18,584 nt of DNA, from NCBI GenBank assembly GCA_024276815.1, contig JAJRWM010000048.1, positions 1 through 18,584 of the forward strand. The letters run 5' to 3'. Numbering within the stretch: the stretch's first letter is position 1; each line of letters starts with the position of its first letter. Positions 6,624 to 13,071 of the stretch are shown piece after piece. The position numbers were made by a program, and so were the translations under genes. The notes under the pieces were generated by a model, which saw only the letters and a list, made by a program, of their open reading frames with translations, made no database searches and had not been told where the DNA came from. The stretch comes from a bacterium (GTDB lineage Bacteria; JACRDZ01; JAJRWM01).

Positions 6624-8198
6624 TCAGTTTTTACGGCCGATGACAATCGTTTTGACCTTCTGGTCGGCGCCCCCGTCATTGGTGGTTTTGAGATATAAAA
6701 TATAGATACCGACCGGCACCGAATTGTCAAACTCGTCGCGGCCCCGCCAAAACAACTGGTTATCGCCGCCGGGCATACTTTCGCCTCTCTTTATTTTACG
6801 GATCAAGCGGCCGGCCGTGTCATAAATCACAGCCGTGACTTTAGCTTCGTTCGCCAAATAAAAACTGATCGCCGCTTTTCTTTTTCCAGGGTTATTATCA
6901 TCCAGCCAGACGGGATTGGGTTTTATTTTTAAGGTTGAAATTTTGGCGCTTTGGGACGGCTCGATGTCCACAGCGTCATTATTCGTCCCGGGGTTGTATG
7001 TCCCGGAATCGGCGATTATCCAGTCAGCAGCGCTATTGCTGTCTTCGTTGCCCTTTCTCTCAAGAAGCTTGTCGGCTACAACCAGCCGACTGTCGATACA
7101 ACTGTCAGCCTTGTTTGAATCCCACTCGCCGGCTAAAAACAGTTCGTTCAAATCAGCCGCCTCTTCATTGGCGAGAACTCCGTCACTCCAGCAGACCGCG
7201 TCCAGAAATTGGTCATTATCATCGACAAAAACTATTTGCTCATCCGTGCTAACCAGTCCGTTGACTGTGGTATAGAGGTCCAGAATCCCGTTCCGGTTAC
7301 CGTCAGCGCTGGATGTTTCATCGGGTTCACTGCTGTTATAGGTTATCTTCAATGTTTCCCCGCTACGGATGGTCACGTTATCGATTACCTTGTCAGGATT
7401 GGCTAAATCTGTTATATAATAATTAGCTATGTCTAGGCCGCCGCCGTTGTTCCCATCACTGAGACAGAGTATTTCCACCCAGTCCGGCGGATTCCTGAAA
7501 TTTACCCGCTTGATTAAAAAACTCGACTGACTAGTCACAAGCAGACTGTTTTTTTCACCCGGCGTACCGTTCCGCCCGCCCAGATTCCCGGTCGAATTGC
7601 CCCAGTTGCTTGAGAGGTCACCGGGTAAATCAGGGTTTTCCCTTTCCATCGAAACGCCGGAGGGAGAGTCCATTCCGGCAAACCAGTTCATACCCGGTCT
7701 GTTGGCAACGTCAACCGTTAATCCAGCGGCGTCTTTGAGGCTCAGGTGGTCTCCGGTCAAACGGCCTAAATTCAGAACCGCCAGATGATCTGACGGGATG
7801 AAGGTCGCGGCTTCGTCTTCCTCAATTAAAAAGTAGCCGCCGGCCGGGAAGTTAACGTTGGGCAGGGTGGTGAGCAAGCCGTTTTTATTACTAATAGTCC
7901 AGTTGGACAAATTGACCGGCTGACCAGAATTATTGTAAAGCTCAAGGTACTGAAGTTCATCCCACATTATTTCGTTGATGACAACTTGAGCCTGAAGAAA
8001 ATTACTGAGTAAAAACAGGATTATTACCAGGAGAGGTTTTGAGCTTTTCGCAATCAGATGTAATGCCTTTGCCGTAGACAGATTAAGGTTTTTGTGTGGG
8101 GGTCTTAGGGGGAGCGGTTTTTTTCTATATCTATCGACGAGCTGATTTTTAGCGAAGTCTAAAACAGTTCCCCCTAAAAACTGTATACTTGATTGCAC
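6624..8198 (-). CDS. Exported lamin-tail-domain protein with FlgD-like C-terminal module
   Basis: A secreted protein of unknown role. Counting from the GTG at 8198, residues 56-70 (PLLVIILFLLSNFLQA) are a signal peptide with cleavage near A70. VVINEIMWDELQYLELYNNSG (72-92) opens a lamin tail domain; a second similar unit begins near VNFRNPPDWVEILCLSD. The C-terminus (from about 425, KIKPNPVWL) is a FlgD-like Ig fold ending in a D-x-x-G-R-x-I...GIYILYLKT pattern seen in Bacteroidetes-type and candidate-phylum cell-surface proteins. The N-terminal ~52 residues are encoded by the repeat at 8041-8207 and are unlike any signal peptide. The native start is therefore uncertain: it may have been replaced by the repeat, or may be a non-ATG codon near 8056-8045 (CTG or ATT). 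Confidence 0.75.
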   Translation of the reverse strand: MQSSIQFLGGTVLDFAKNQLVDRYRKKPLPLRPPHKNLNLSTAKALHLIAKSSKPLLVIILFLLSNFLQAQVVINEIMWDELQYLELYNNSGQPVNLSNWTISNKNGLLTTLPNVNFPAGGYFLIEEDEAATFIPSDHLAVLNLGRLTGDHLSLKDAAGLTVDVANRPGMNWFAGMDSPSGVSMERENPDLPGDLSSNWGNSTGNLGGRNGTPGEKNSLLVTSQSSFLIKRVNFRNPPDWVEILCLSDGNNGGGLDIANYYITDLANPDKVIDNVTIRSGETLKITYNSSEPDETSSADGNRNGILDLYTTVNGLVSTDEQIVFVDDNDQFLDAVCWSDGVLANEEAADLNELFLAGEWDSNKADSCIDSRLVVADKLLERKGNEDSNSAADWIIADSGTYNPGTNNDAVDIEPSQSAKISTLKIKPNPVWLDDNNPGKRKAAISFYLANEAKVTAVIYDTAGRLIRKIKRGESMPGGDNQLFWRGRDEFDNSVPVGIYILYLKTTNDGGADQKVKTIVIGRKN

Positions 8199-8207
8199 TT
8201 TGCTCTA
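8041..8207 (+). mobile_element. MITE-like palindromic repeat, copy 1 (most complete)
   Basis: The ends are imperfect terminal inverted repeats: GAGCTTTTCGCAATCA (8041-8056) against GAGCAAAGTGCAATCA on the minus strand (8205-8190), 11 of 16 matching. Inside is a perfect 9-bp inverted repeat, TTAGGGGGA (8105-8113) and TCCCCCTAA (8169-8177). Bases 8132-8162 match 17290-17260 on the other strand at 30 of 31 positions. The left part (8046-8100) matches 12961-13020. There is no ORF for a transposase, so any mobility would need a protein encoded elsewhere. It carries the YchF stop codon at its right end and the N-terminal codons of the next gene. Confidence 0.65.
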
Positions 8208-9248
8208 AACATTGAAGCGGAAATTAATGATGTCGCCATCCTGAACTTCATATTCTTTACCTTCAGAACGGGCTTTGCCGGCTTTTTTGGCGCCCGCTTC
8301 GCCACCGTATTCCACAAAATCCCGGTAGGCGATGACCTCGGCCCTGATAAATCCACGCTGAATATCAGAATGGATCACGCCGCCGGCCAACGGAGCTTTA
8401 CTGCCGCTTTTAACAGTCCAGGCCCGCACTTCATCCTTCCCGACAGTGAGAAAAGAAACTTGGTTCAATAACCGGTAGGCGGTCTGAATAAAACGATCAC
8501 GGGCGACTTCGGTAATCCCCATCTCTTCCATGAACATAGGCCGGTCATCCTCGTCAAGGCGGGAAATTTCCAGTTCCATCTGACCGTTAATCACAATTTG
8601 AGGTACTGAATCTTCAGACAATACAGCGGTTAAGTCCTGATAATCAGGCTGACTGTCGTCAACATTAATCAGGCTCAATAATGGTTTCAGGGAAAGAAAC
8701 TGGTAACCGCTGATAAGTTTCAGCTCAGCGTCACTTAGTTCCAGTGTTCGCAAAGAGTTTTCCTTCTCGATCCAGGCCAGACATTTTTCCAGGACGGCCA
8801 GTTCCAGGGGATTAGTCGTCTTGCCCTTTTCTTTCCTGATCCGGCTTACCCTGTTTTCAAGAATTATCTGATCGCTGATGATAAGTTCCGCGCTGACCTC
8901 GTTATACTCATCCAGAGGCTTGGCCGCGCCGCCCAGATTGCTGTTAAAGCCGCGGATTACCAGAACCAGGGCCTGGCAATTCCTGATGTGTTGATAGATA
9001 GCGGTTTGCGTATTACGATCCGGATTGGGAGGCGCCGGTATATCAACGAAGTTGATTTCGGCGGGAACCGTTTTTTTAGGCTCATATATTGAGGTCAAAT
9101 AATCCAGCCGGTCATCAGGCACCTTGATATTACCCAGATTTGGCTCAATCTTACCGCTGAAGTCAGCGGTTACAGCATCCAAACCGGTTAATAAATTAAA
9201 AATCGTTGTTTTACCTGACTGGGGTTTGCCAATTATTCCTAAACGCAT
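8205..9248 (-). CDS. ychF: YchF/Ola1 P-loop ATPase
   Basis: A 347-residue Obg-family protein; YchF proteins hydrolyse ATP rather than GTP and associate with ribosomes and stress responses. Seen here: Walker A GKPQSGKT (7-14), the switch region DFSGKIEPNLG with conserved VPDDRLDYL following, the Walker B-like FVDIPA, and a C-terminal TGS domain (RAWTVKSGSKAPLAGGVIHSDIQRGFIRAEVI ending YEVQDGDIINFRFNV). The usual NxxE specificity motif appears as NVDD near 195. The length is normal for the family. The final TAG lies in the terminal repeat of the adjacent mobile element. It is transcribed away from the cysteine-rich repeat protein, with 140 nt between the two starts. Confidence 0.95.
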   Translation of the reverse strand: MRLGIIGKPQSGKTTIFNLLTGLDAVTADFSGKIEPNLGNIKVPDDRLDYLTSIYEPKKTVPAEINFVDIPAPPNPDRNTQTAIYQHIRNCQALVLVIRGFNSNLGGAAKPLDEYNEVSAELIISDQIILENRVSRIRKEKGKTTNPLELAVLEKCLAWIEKENSLRTLELSDAELKLISGYQFLSLKPLLSLINVDDSQPDYQDLTAVLSEDSVPQIVINGQMELEISRLDEDDRPMFMEEMGITEVARDRFIQTAYRLLNQVSFLTVGKDEVRAWTVKSGSKAPLAGGVIHSDIQRGFIRAEVIAYRDFVEYGGEAGAKKAGKARSEGKEYEVQDGDIINFRFNV

Positions 9249-9375
9249 TTCCAGGACATCATATCAACAAGCAAAGCCCAGGTCAAGCAAAGTCTCTGTT
9301 AAAACAGGGTTATTCGCTTCTTTGGAAGAATTCCTGAAATATGGAAAAATAGTGCTTTCCTCGGTTTACATAAGG

Positions 9376-9381
9376 TATAAT
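9376..9381 (+). promoter_or_regulatory. Candidate -10 element just upstream of the four-repeat protein
   Basis: A perfect TATAAT ends 7 nt before the ATG at 9389. If used, the transcript would start at or within a base of the ATG, giving a leaderless mRNA. No good ribosome site lies in the usual place (AAGG at 9372-9375 is about 13 nt from the ATG) and no convincing -35 is seen. Confidence 0.35.
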
Positions 9382-9388
9382 AATCAGC

Positions 9389-10495
9389 ATGACGGAACAA
9401 AAGTGTTGCCTGGAATATTCCCGGAGAAAAATTAAAATAAGCGGTAGTTGCGCTTCCTGCCTGGGTGTTTTTAGGGATGGCGATATCTTAAACGCAAGCG
9501 ATCTGATTCCGGACGGCATGTGCGCTTTTCTTTATCAATCCTGCCTGCCATACCTGTTGACTCTGGTCGGGAATGGTTGGTTAAAGTGGTCTTTGGACAA
9601 GAATTCAGTTGATACTCAGTGTTGTTGTTCTGGTGGCGTCCAGGTGGCAGTGAGAAAGGTTAACTCCGCCGGCCAACTGACGGTGCGAGCGCAAGTAGTT
9701 TCAGCCGGTCCGGCTTGCTTGAAGCATAAGGTCGGCGCCCAGTTTATTCTTTACCCCTGGGGCAAAAACTCCTGTCCGCATCTTTTTCACAGCTTGTTCC
9801 CGCGAATTCTCAGCGCGTCGGAAAACATCGGCGACAAGGAGACTCTTTGCGTAAGTCCTTTAGCCGGGTTAAGAGCCGGCGTCATCACGGAGTCTGATTC
9901 AGCCAAAGCCCGGGATGTTAAGGTGAAAACGTACGATTCGGTCACGGTTAAGAGTTTTAGCAATAGCTGTATTTACTTCAGAAAAACAGGTAAGATTTTT
10001 ACTCTGGGGCAATTGACGCCGGACGGCATCTCCCCTGAATCCTTTTACCGGGTATATCCCTATTTTTTAGCAGCTCTTTATGACGGCGTTAATTCAGACG
10101 AAGTATATTTTCCCTCAATACGTTGCGTTGGTAACAACGGAGATTTTTTTTGGCGGCTCACTCCTGAAAACTATCTTTTGAAGTTGTTTTTGAACCTGGT
10201 GGAGTTTGGGTTACGCAAGGTAAAGCGACCCCAGGATGTTGTTGACAAAAAGATAACCCTGACTCCGGTGACTGGTTCAGGCGACAGCTCGGTTTTGCCG
10301 GGCGCAGCGAAGAGTTTTACTCATAGTCATTATAGTAATTATCTGCTTGACAGAAACTTTTGCCCGGCTGTTTTTTACCAGATATACCCGGTTCTTTTCG
10401 CCAACCTGGGAAATGCTGGTGAATTGATCTGCCCGTCAGTCGTATCGGGGATATGCCTGAAACTGGGAAAAACAACCGGTCCGGAAACGTGTTAG
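9389..10495 (+). CDS. Cysteine-rich protein with four degenerate TIGR04076-like repeats
   Basis: A 368-residue protein with no signal peptide and 18 cysteines. It appears to be four divergent copies of a ~75-residue unit like the small TIGR04076 family: a Cys-containing strand, a G-x-x-F/I-x-L turn, a C-x-x-(L/F)-(F/Y)-x-x-(L/Y)-P helix, then a C-terminal strand. Approximate repeats are 10-91 (GMCAFLYQSCLPYLLTL), 97-168 (NSCPHLFHSLFPRIL), 184-258 (GISPESFYRVYPYFLAAL) and 290-361 (NFCPAVFYQIYPVLFANL). Repeat 2 is closest to the family (CLKHKVGAQFIL). TIGR04076 proteins are uncharacterised and normally single-domain. Cysteine use differs between repeats, so uniform metal binding is doubtful. 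The start at ATG 9389 lacks a good ribosome site; no better Met lies before residue 44. Confidence 0.7.
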   Translation: MTEQKCCLEYSRRKIKISGSCASCLGVFRDGDILNASDLIPDGMCAFLYQSCLPYLLTLVGNGWLKWSLDKNSVDTQCCCSGGVQVAVRKVNSAGQLTVRAQVVSAGPACLKHKVGAQFILYPWGKNSCPHLFHSLFPRILSASENIGDKETLCVSPLAGLRAGVITESDSAKARDVKVKTYDSVTVKSFSNSCIYFRKTGKIFTLGQLTPDGISPESFYRVYPYFLAALYDGVNSDEVYFPSIRCVGNNGDFFWRLTPENYLLKLFLNLVEFGLRKVKRPQDVVDKKITLTPVTGSGDSSVLPGAAKSFTHSHYSNYLLDRNFCPAVFYQIYPVLFANLGNAGELICPSVVSGICLKLGKTTGPETC

Positions 10496-10581
10496 CGGCA
10501 AGCTGAGAGAGTGTTTTGAGAGCTGATGGGCATAAGAAAATAGACCTTTTAATAGAAATATAAAAAAATGTAAAATATTAT

Positions 10582-10610
10582 TTGACAGGTCAATATAAAG
10601 GTGCTAGTAT
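10582..10610 (+). promoter_or_regulatory. Promoter with operator-like palindrome before the small RHH-like gene
   Basis: TTGACA (10582-10587), a 17-nt spacer and an extended -10, TGC-TAGTAT (10602-10610). A perfect inverted repeat TTGAC-AG-GTCAA (10582-10593) overlaps the -35 box, a classic place for repressor binding. The next gene encodes a likely ribbon-helix-helix protein, so autorepression is a reasonable inference. Confidence 0.55.
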
Positions 10611-10673
10611 TCAGGTATTATTTGCTGTAACGTTAGTAAAGATCATAATTACGAGGGGAGTGAGAGCATTAAA

Positions 10674-10907
10674 ATGTCAAGGGCGGATTACAAAAAAGTA
10701 ATTATTACCATGCCAGCCAGGATGATTGAGTTCCTCGATTCAATTGGCCAGAAGTCGCGTCGCACCCACGGCTATAAAGTAGCGAATACTGAAATCGTTC
10801 GGGCACTGATTACCGCTTCCAAAAAGCTCAAGATTAATTTCGAAGGCTTGAAGAGCGAAGAAGAATTAGTGGCGAGAATCCTTGAGGCTGCCAAAGCCTT
10901 TAAATAA
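10674..10907 (+). CDS. Small ribbon-helix-helix-like protein
   Basis: A 77-residue basic protein with the layout of a ribbon-helix-helix DNA-binding domain. An N-terminal strand KKVIITMP (7-14) is followed by helix A (ARMIEFLDSIGQKSRR) and helix B starting ANTEIVRALITASKKL, where the N-T/S-E-I-V-R-A-L pattern is typical. The THGYKVA stretch between the helices is longer than in minimal CopG proteins. A C-terminal helix (EELVARILEAAKAF) follows. It is most likely a transcriptional regulator or antitoxin-like protein, though no toxin gene is adjacent. The ATG lies 13 nt after GAGGGGAG, longer than ideal. It ends just before a strong hairpin. Confidence 0.6.
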   Translation: MSRADYKKVIITMPARMIEFLDSIGQKSRRTHGYKVANTEIVRALITASKKLKINFEGLKSEEELVARILEAAKAFK

Positions 10908-10915
10908 AAAAGTTA

Positions 10916-10945
10916 CCCCCATTGCCGTTGACGCGGCAGTGGGGG
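10916..10945 (-). terminator. Strong hairpin terminator, with U-tract on the minus strand
   Basis: CCCCCATTGCCG (10916-10927) pairs with CGGCAGTGGGGG (10934-10945) over 12 bp with one G-T wobble and a 6-nt loop. On the minus strand the stem is followed by TAACTTTTTTATTT, a good intrinsic terminator for the DUF362 gene at 10951-11865. On the plus strand no T-run follows, so termination of the RHH-like gene would be weaker. Confidence 0.8.
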
Positions 10946-10950
10946 GGACG

Positions 10951-11865
10951 CTAAAGCAACATATTTTCTTCCCACCCCAGCTTTATCAAATCTATTTTAG
11001 CCATGTCGCTGTTGCCTAGGTGATAGGTTTTATCCGCAATCTCAATGTGTTTCGGCGGCGGATTGATTAACCAGAACTCGTTCTTGTACTCATTGCGTTT
11101 CGCCTGCAATATCTGCAAACAAACAATATCAACAGCCACCGGGTCGTCGCCAACGATAATTCCCCGATAATCCCAGATATAACGAGGATCTACCTGGGGA
11201 CCGCCATTGAAAAGAGCTTTTACCGCGTCAACAACAATCAGACGCGTCTTGTCTTTAACCAGGGGCTTGGTCCACACTTTTCCCAAGTTTGCGCAGGAAT
11301 CAGCGTGATACATACTGGGCACCATGGTGGTATTAATATAATTTTTCAAAGAAGCGGCGATTCCGCTCAACCAATGTGTTTTCAATCCCGGGACATTTAT
11401 CAGGGCATTACAGTCGGCGAACTGGCTGAACGCCTTCTTGTCCGCTACTTTAATATGGTTAAATCCGATACCTGATTTTTCCAGGCTCGCCCGCATGGCT
11501 TTGAGAAGAGGTGGGCTGGTTGGCATCATGTTGGAACTGCTTTTAATACCTATTTGGTCGCTTGGACTGAACAAACTTTTCCAGGCGGACGATGGTTTTA
11601 TCTCACCGGTAAACGCCATAACAGCACTATTCAGCATTTTCTTGATGATCTCGGGCTTAACCTGGCTGTTCTCGTCCAGAACATTCTCATTACGAACAAT
11701 GATCACCCGCGAAGTTTTCCGGGGGAGACCCCAGCTTTTGGCTGTTGTGAGCCGGCCAAGTAATATCTGTTCGGCTGTTAGCAGGCCAACCGCGGCGCTG
11801 ACAGCCTGATACGCGGTTCCCCTGATAAAATCACGCCTGGTAACGGTCTTTGATTCCTTCATCAC
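10951..11865 (-). CDS. DUF362 protein with a Tat signal peptide
   Basis: A 304-residue protein that begins with a twin-arginine signal (TRRDFIRG, RR at 10-11, then AVSAAVGLL), so it should be exported folded. The mature part is DUF362, shown by NALINVPGLKTHWLSGIAASLKNYI, the conserved pattern in which a Lys-Thr-His motif precedes a K-N segment, and by GGPQVDPRYIWDYRGIIVGDDPVAVD. DUF362 proteins are uncharacterised; some are fused to ferredoxin domains, but this one has none. The start is GTG 11865 or ATG 11862, both after AGGGG at workable spacing. It has its own predicted promoter and lies after the DUF6599 gene and before a strong terminator, ending the minus-strand block. Confidence 0.85.
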   Translation of the reverse strand: MMKESKTVTRRDFIRGTAYQAVSAAVGLLTAEQILLGRLTTAKSWGLPRKTSRVIIVRNENVLDENSQVKPEIIKKMLNSAVMAFTGEIKPSSAWKSLFSPSDQIGIKSSSNMMPTSPPLLKAMRASLEKSGIGFNHIKVADKKAFSQFADCNALINVPGLKTHWLSGIAASLKNYINTTMVPSMYHADSCANLGKVWTKPLVKDKTRLIVVDAVKALFNGGPQVDPRYIWDYRGIIVGDDPVAVDIVCLQILQAKRNEYKNEFWLINPPPKHIEIADKTYHLGNSDMAKIDLIKLGWEENMLL

Positions 11866-11915
11866 GAATCACACCCCTCTATGAGTTGCGAACCACCAGC
11901 GCCATGTATCTATTG

Positions 11916-11945
11916 ATATTACCACAAAATAAATTTAATTTCCAA
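11916..11945 (-). promoter_or_regulatory. Predicted promoter of the Tat-DUF362 gene
   Basis: On the minus strand TTGGAA (11945-11940), an 18-nt spacer ending TGG, and TAATAT (11921-11916) form an extended -10 promoter. It lies in the 114-nt gap after the restored end of the DUF6599 frame and about 50 nt before the Tat-DUF362 start. Confidence 0.4.
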
Positions 11946-11979
11946 TAAAAATCAAATTTTCAATAAATCAGTTATCCTT

Positions 11980-12888
11980 TTACTCGGCTGAATTAAAAAT
12001 ATTCTTAATGTATTTGTCATCTTTCGCTTCAAATATTAGATAGATGTATCGCCCTGAAAGCTTCGCTCCAAGGTGTTCTTTGTTCTCAATCAAACGTATT
12101 GTTTCAGTCTCTGTCGGAGACGGCAGTTCCGGAAAAAAGGCTTTGTTGAATGAATGATATGATTTTTAAGCTTCTTCATCATCCGGGTATTCGATGATAA
12201 TCAACCTGGCTTTTTCAGAATCATTTACTTTATATCGCGCTGAGACTGCAAAGGTTTTCTCTGATAAATTGAGGATATTAGCGGTAGCGAGAAAGTAAAT
12301 ATTGTTAAGAGATGTATTTTTATGAAAATAGCTGACTGAATCAGGAATCAGGTCGGCGGACGGCAGTTTCTTCAGTAAACCGGGCTTTTCGCCGGCTTCA
12401 TTCAATCGCTCGAATAACTGTCGGGCGAAGGAGAGGATAAACTGTTTGTTATCGGAAGTTTCCCGCATAGCGACCAGGCGGATAAAAATATTACTTTTCC
12501 AGCCCTTCAAAAAGCCCTGGGCATAGATGGCATCGTGCCCCATCTCAACCTTCTTGCCATCAAGATCGTGCGAGTACACTCCGAAAGCGTCTTTGGAAGT
12601 CGCCATCCGGTAGATTTCGACATTAACCGGCTCGCTGTTCCCCTTCTTATATTCACCAACGTACAAGTCAGTGAAATCATAGGCCAGGTAAAATTCTCCT
12701 GCTCCGTCCATATAATCGAAAATATTCTCCCGGTCATACCTGCGAGCTTTTACAGTTAACTTCCAGCCCGCGAACTGTTCAGGTAAAAATGATTCCACCT
12801 CCGACCTCGCAACCATAGCGGCCCCGACTTTGGCCGCGTTCAAATAAATCATCAGTATCGAAAGAAAGAAAAACAAAATTAATTTCAT
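11980..12888 (-). pseudogene. Exported DUF6599 family protein, split by one in-frame TAA
   Basis: A secreted protein of unknown role. The start is ATG 12888, after AGGTGGAAG; the frame is open upstream to a start codon at 12933 but that adds only 15 non-signal residues. MKLILFFFLSILMIYLNAAKVGAA is a signal peptide. FDYMDGAGEFYLAYDF and VEIYRMATSKDAFGVYSHD are typical DUF6599 motifs. After 240 residues ending IIEYPDDEEA a TAA occurs at 12166-12168. The same frame then continues 61 residues (KSYHSFNKAFFPELPS ... HLGAKLSGRYIYLIFEAKDDKYI) to TAA at 11980-11982, and this stretch matches the expected C-terminal part of the domain. The protein is therefore either truncated by ~20 percent or read through. 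It follows the ATP-grasp/FMN gene across a repeat. Confidence 0.75.
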
Positions 12889-12956
12889 ACTTCCACCTGT
12901 CTGAATAATAAAACAGAGTGTGACATAAAGCAACTAAATAGAAATGAAAATGCTAT

Positions 12957-13055
12957 TAAAGCTTGTTCGCTAGCCAGATGTAAGAGCCTTTGTCATGGAC
13001 TGACTAAAGTTTTTGTGGGGGATTGGGGGCGGTGTTTTTCAAAAAGAGCCCCCAA
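12957..13055 (+). mobile_element. MITE-like palindromic repeat, copy 2
   Basis: TAAAGCTTGTTCGCTAGCC and the following CAGATGTAA, GCCTTTG and TTTTTGTGGGGG segments align in order with copy 1 (8041-8100). The internal arms are TTGGGGGC (13023-13030) and GCCCCCAA (13048-13055), a perfect 8-bp stem enclosing a second TTTTT-C-AAAAA stem. Relative to copy 1 the arm changes are matched on both sides. It lies 17 nt after the ATP-grasp/FMN stop and upstream of DUF6599. The central 31-nt core of copies 1 and 3 is missing. Confidence 0.6.
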
Positions 13056-13071
13056 GGTACTTCTTATAAAT

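Noticed and set aside
6916-7788. Plus-strand frames opposite the lamin-tail gene
   Set aside because: Shadow frames of a gene with clear lamin-tail and FlgD-like sequence; low-complexity content and no ribosome sites.
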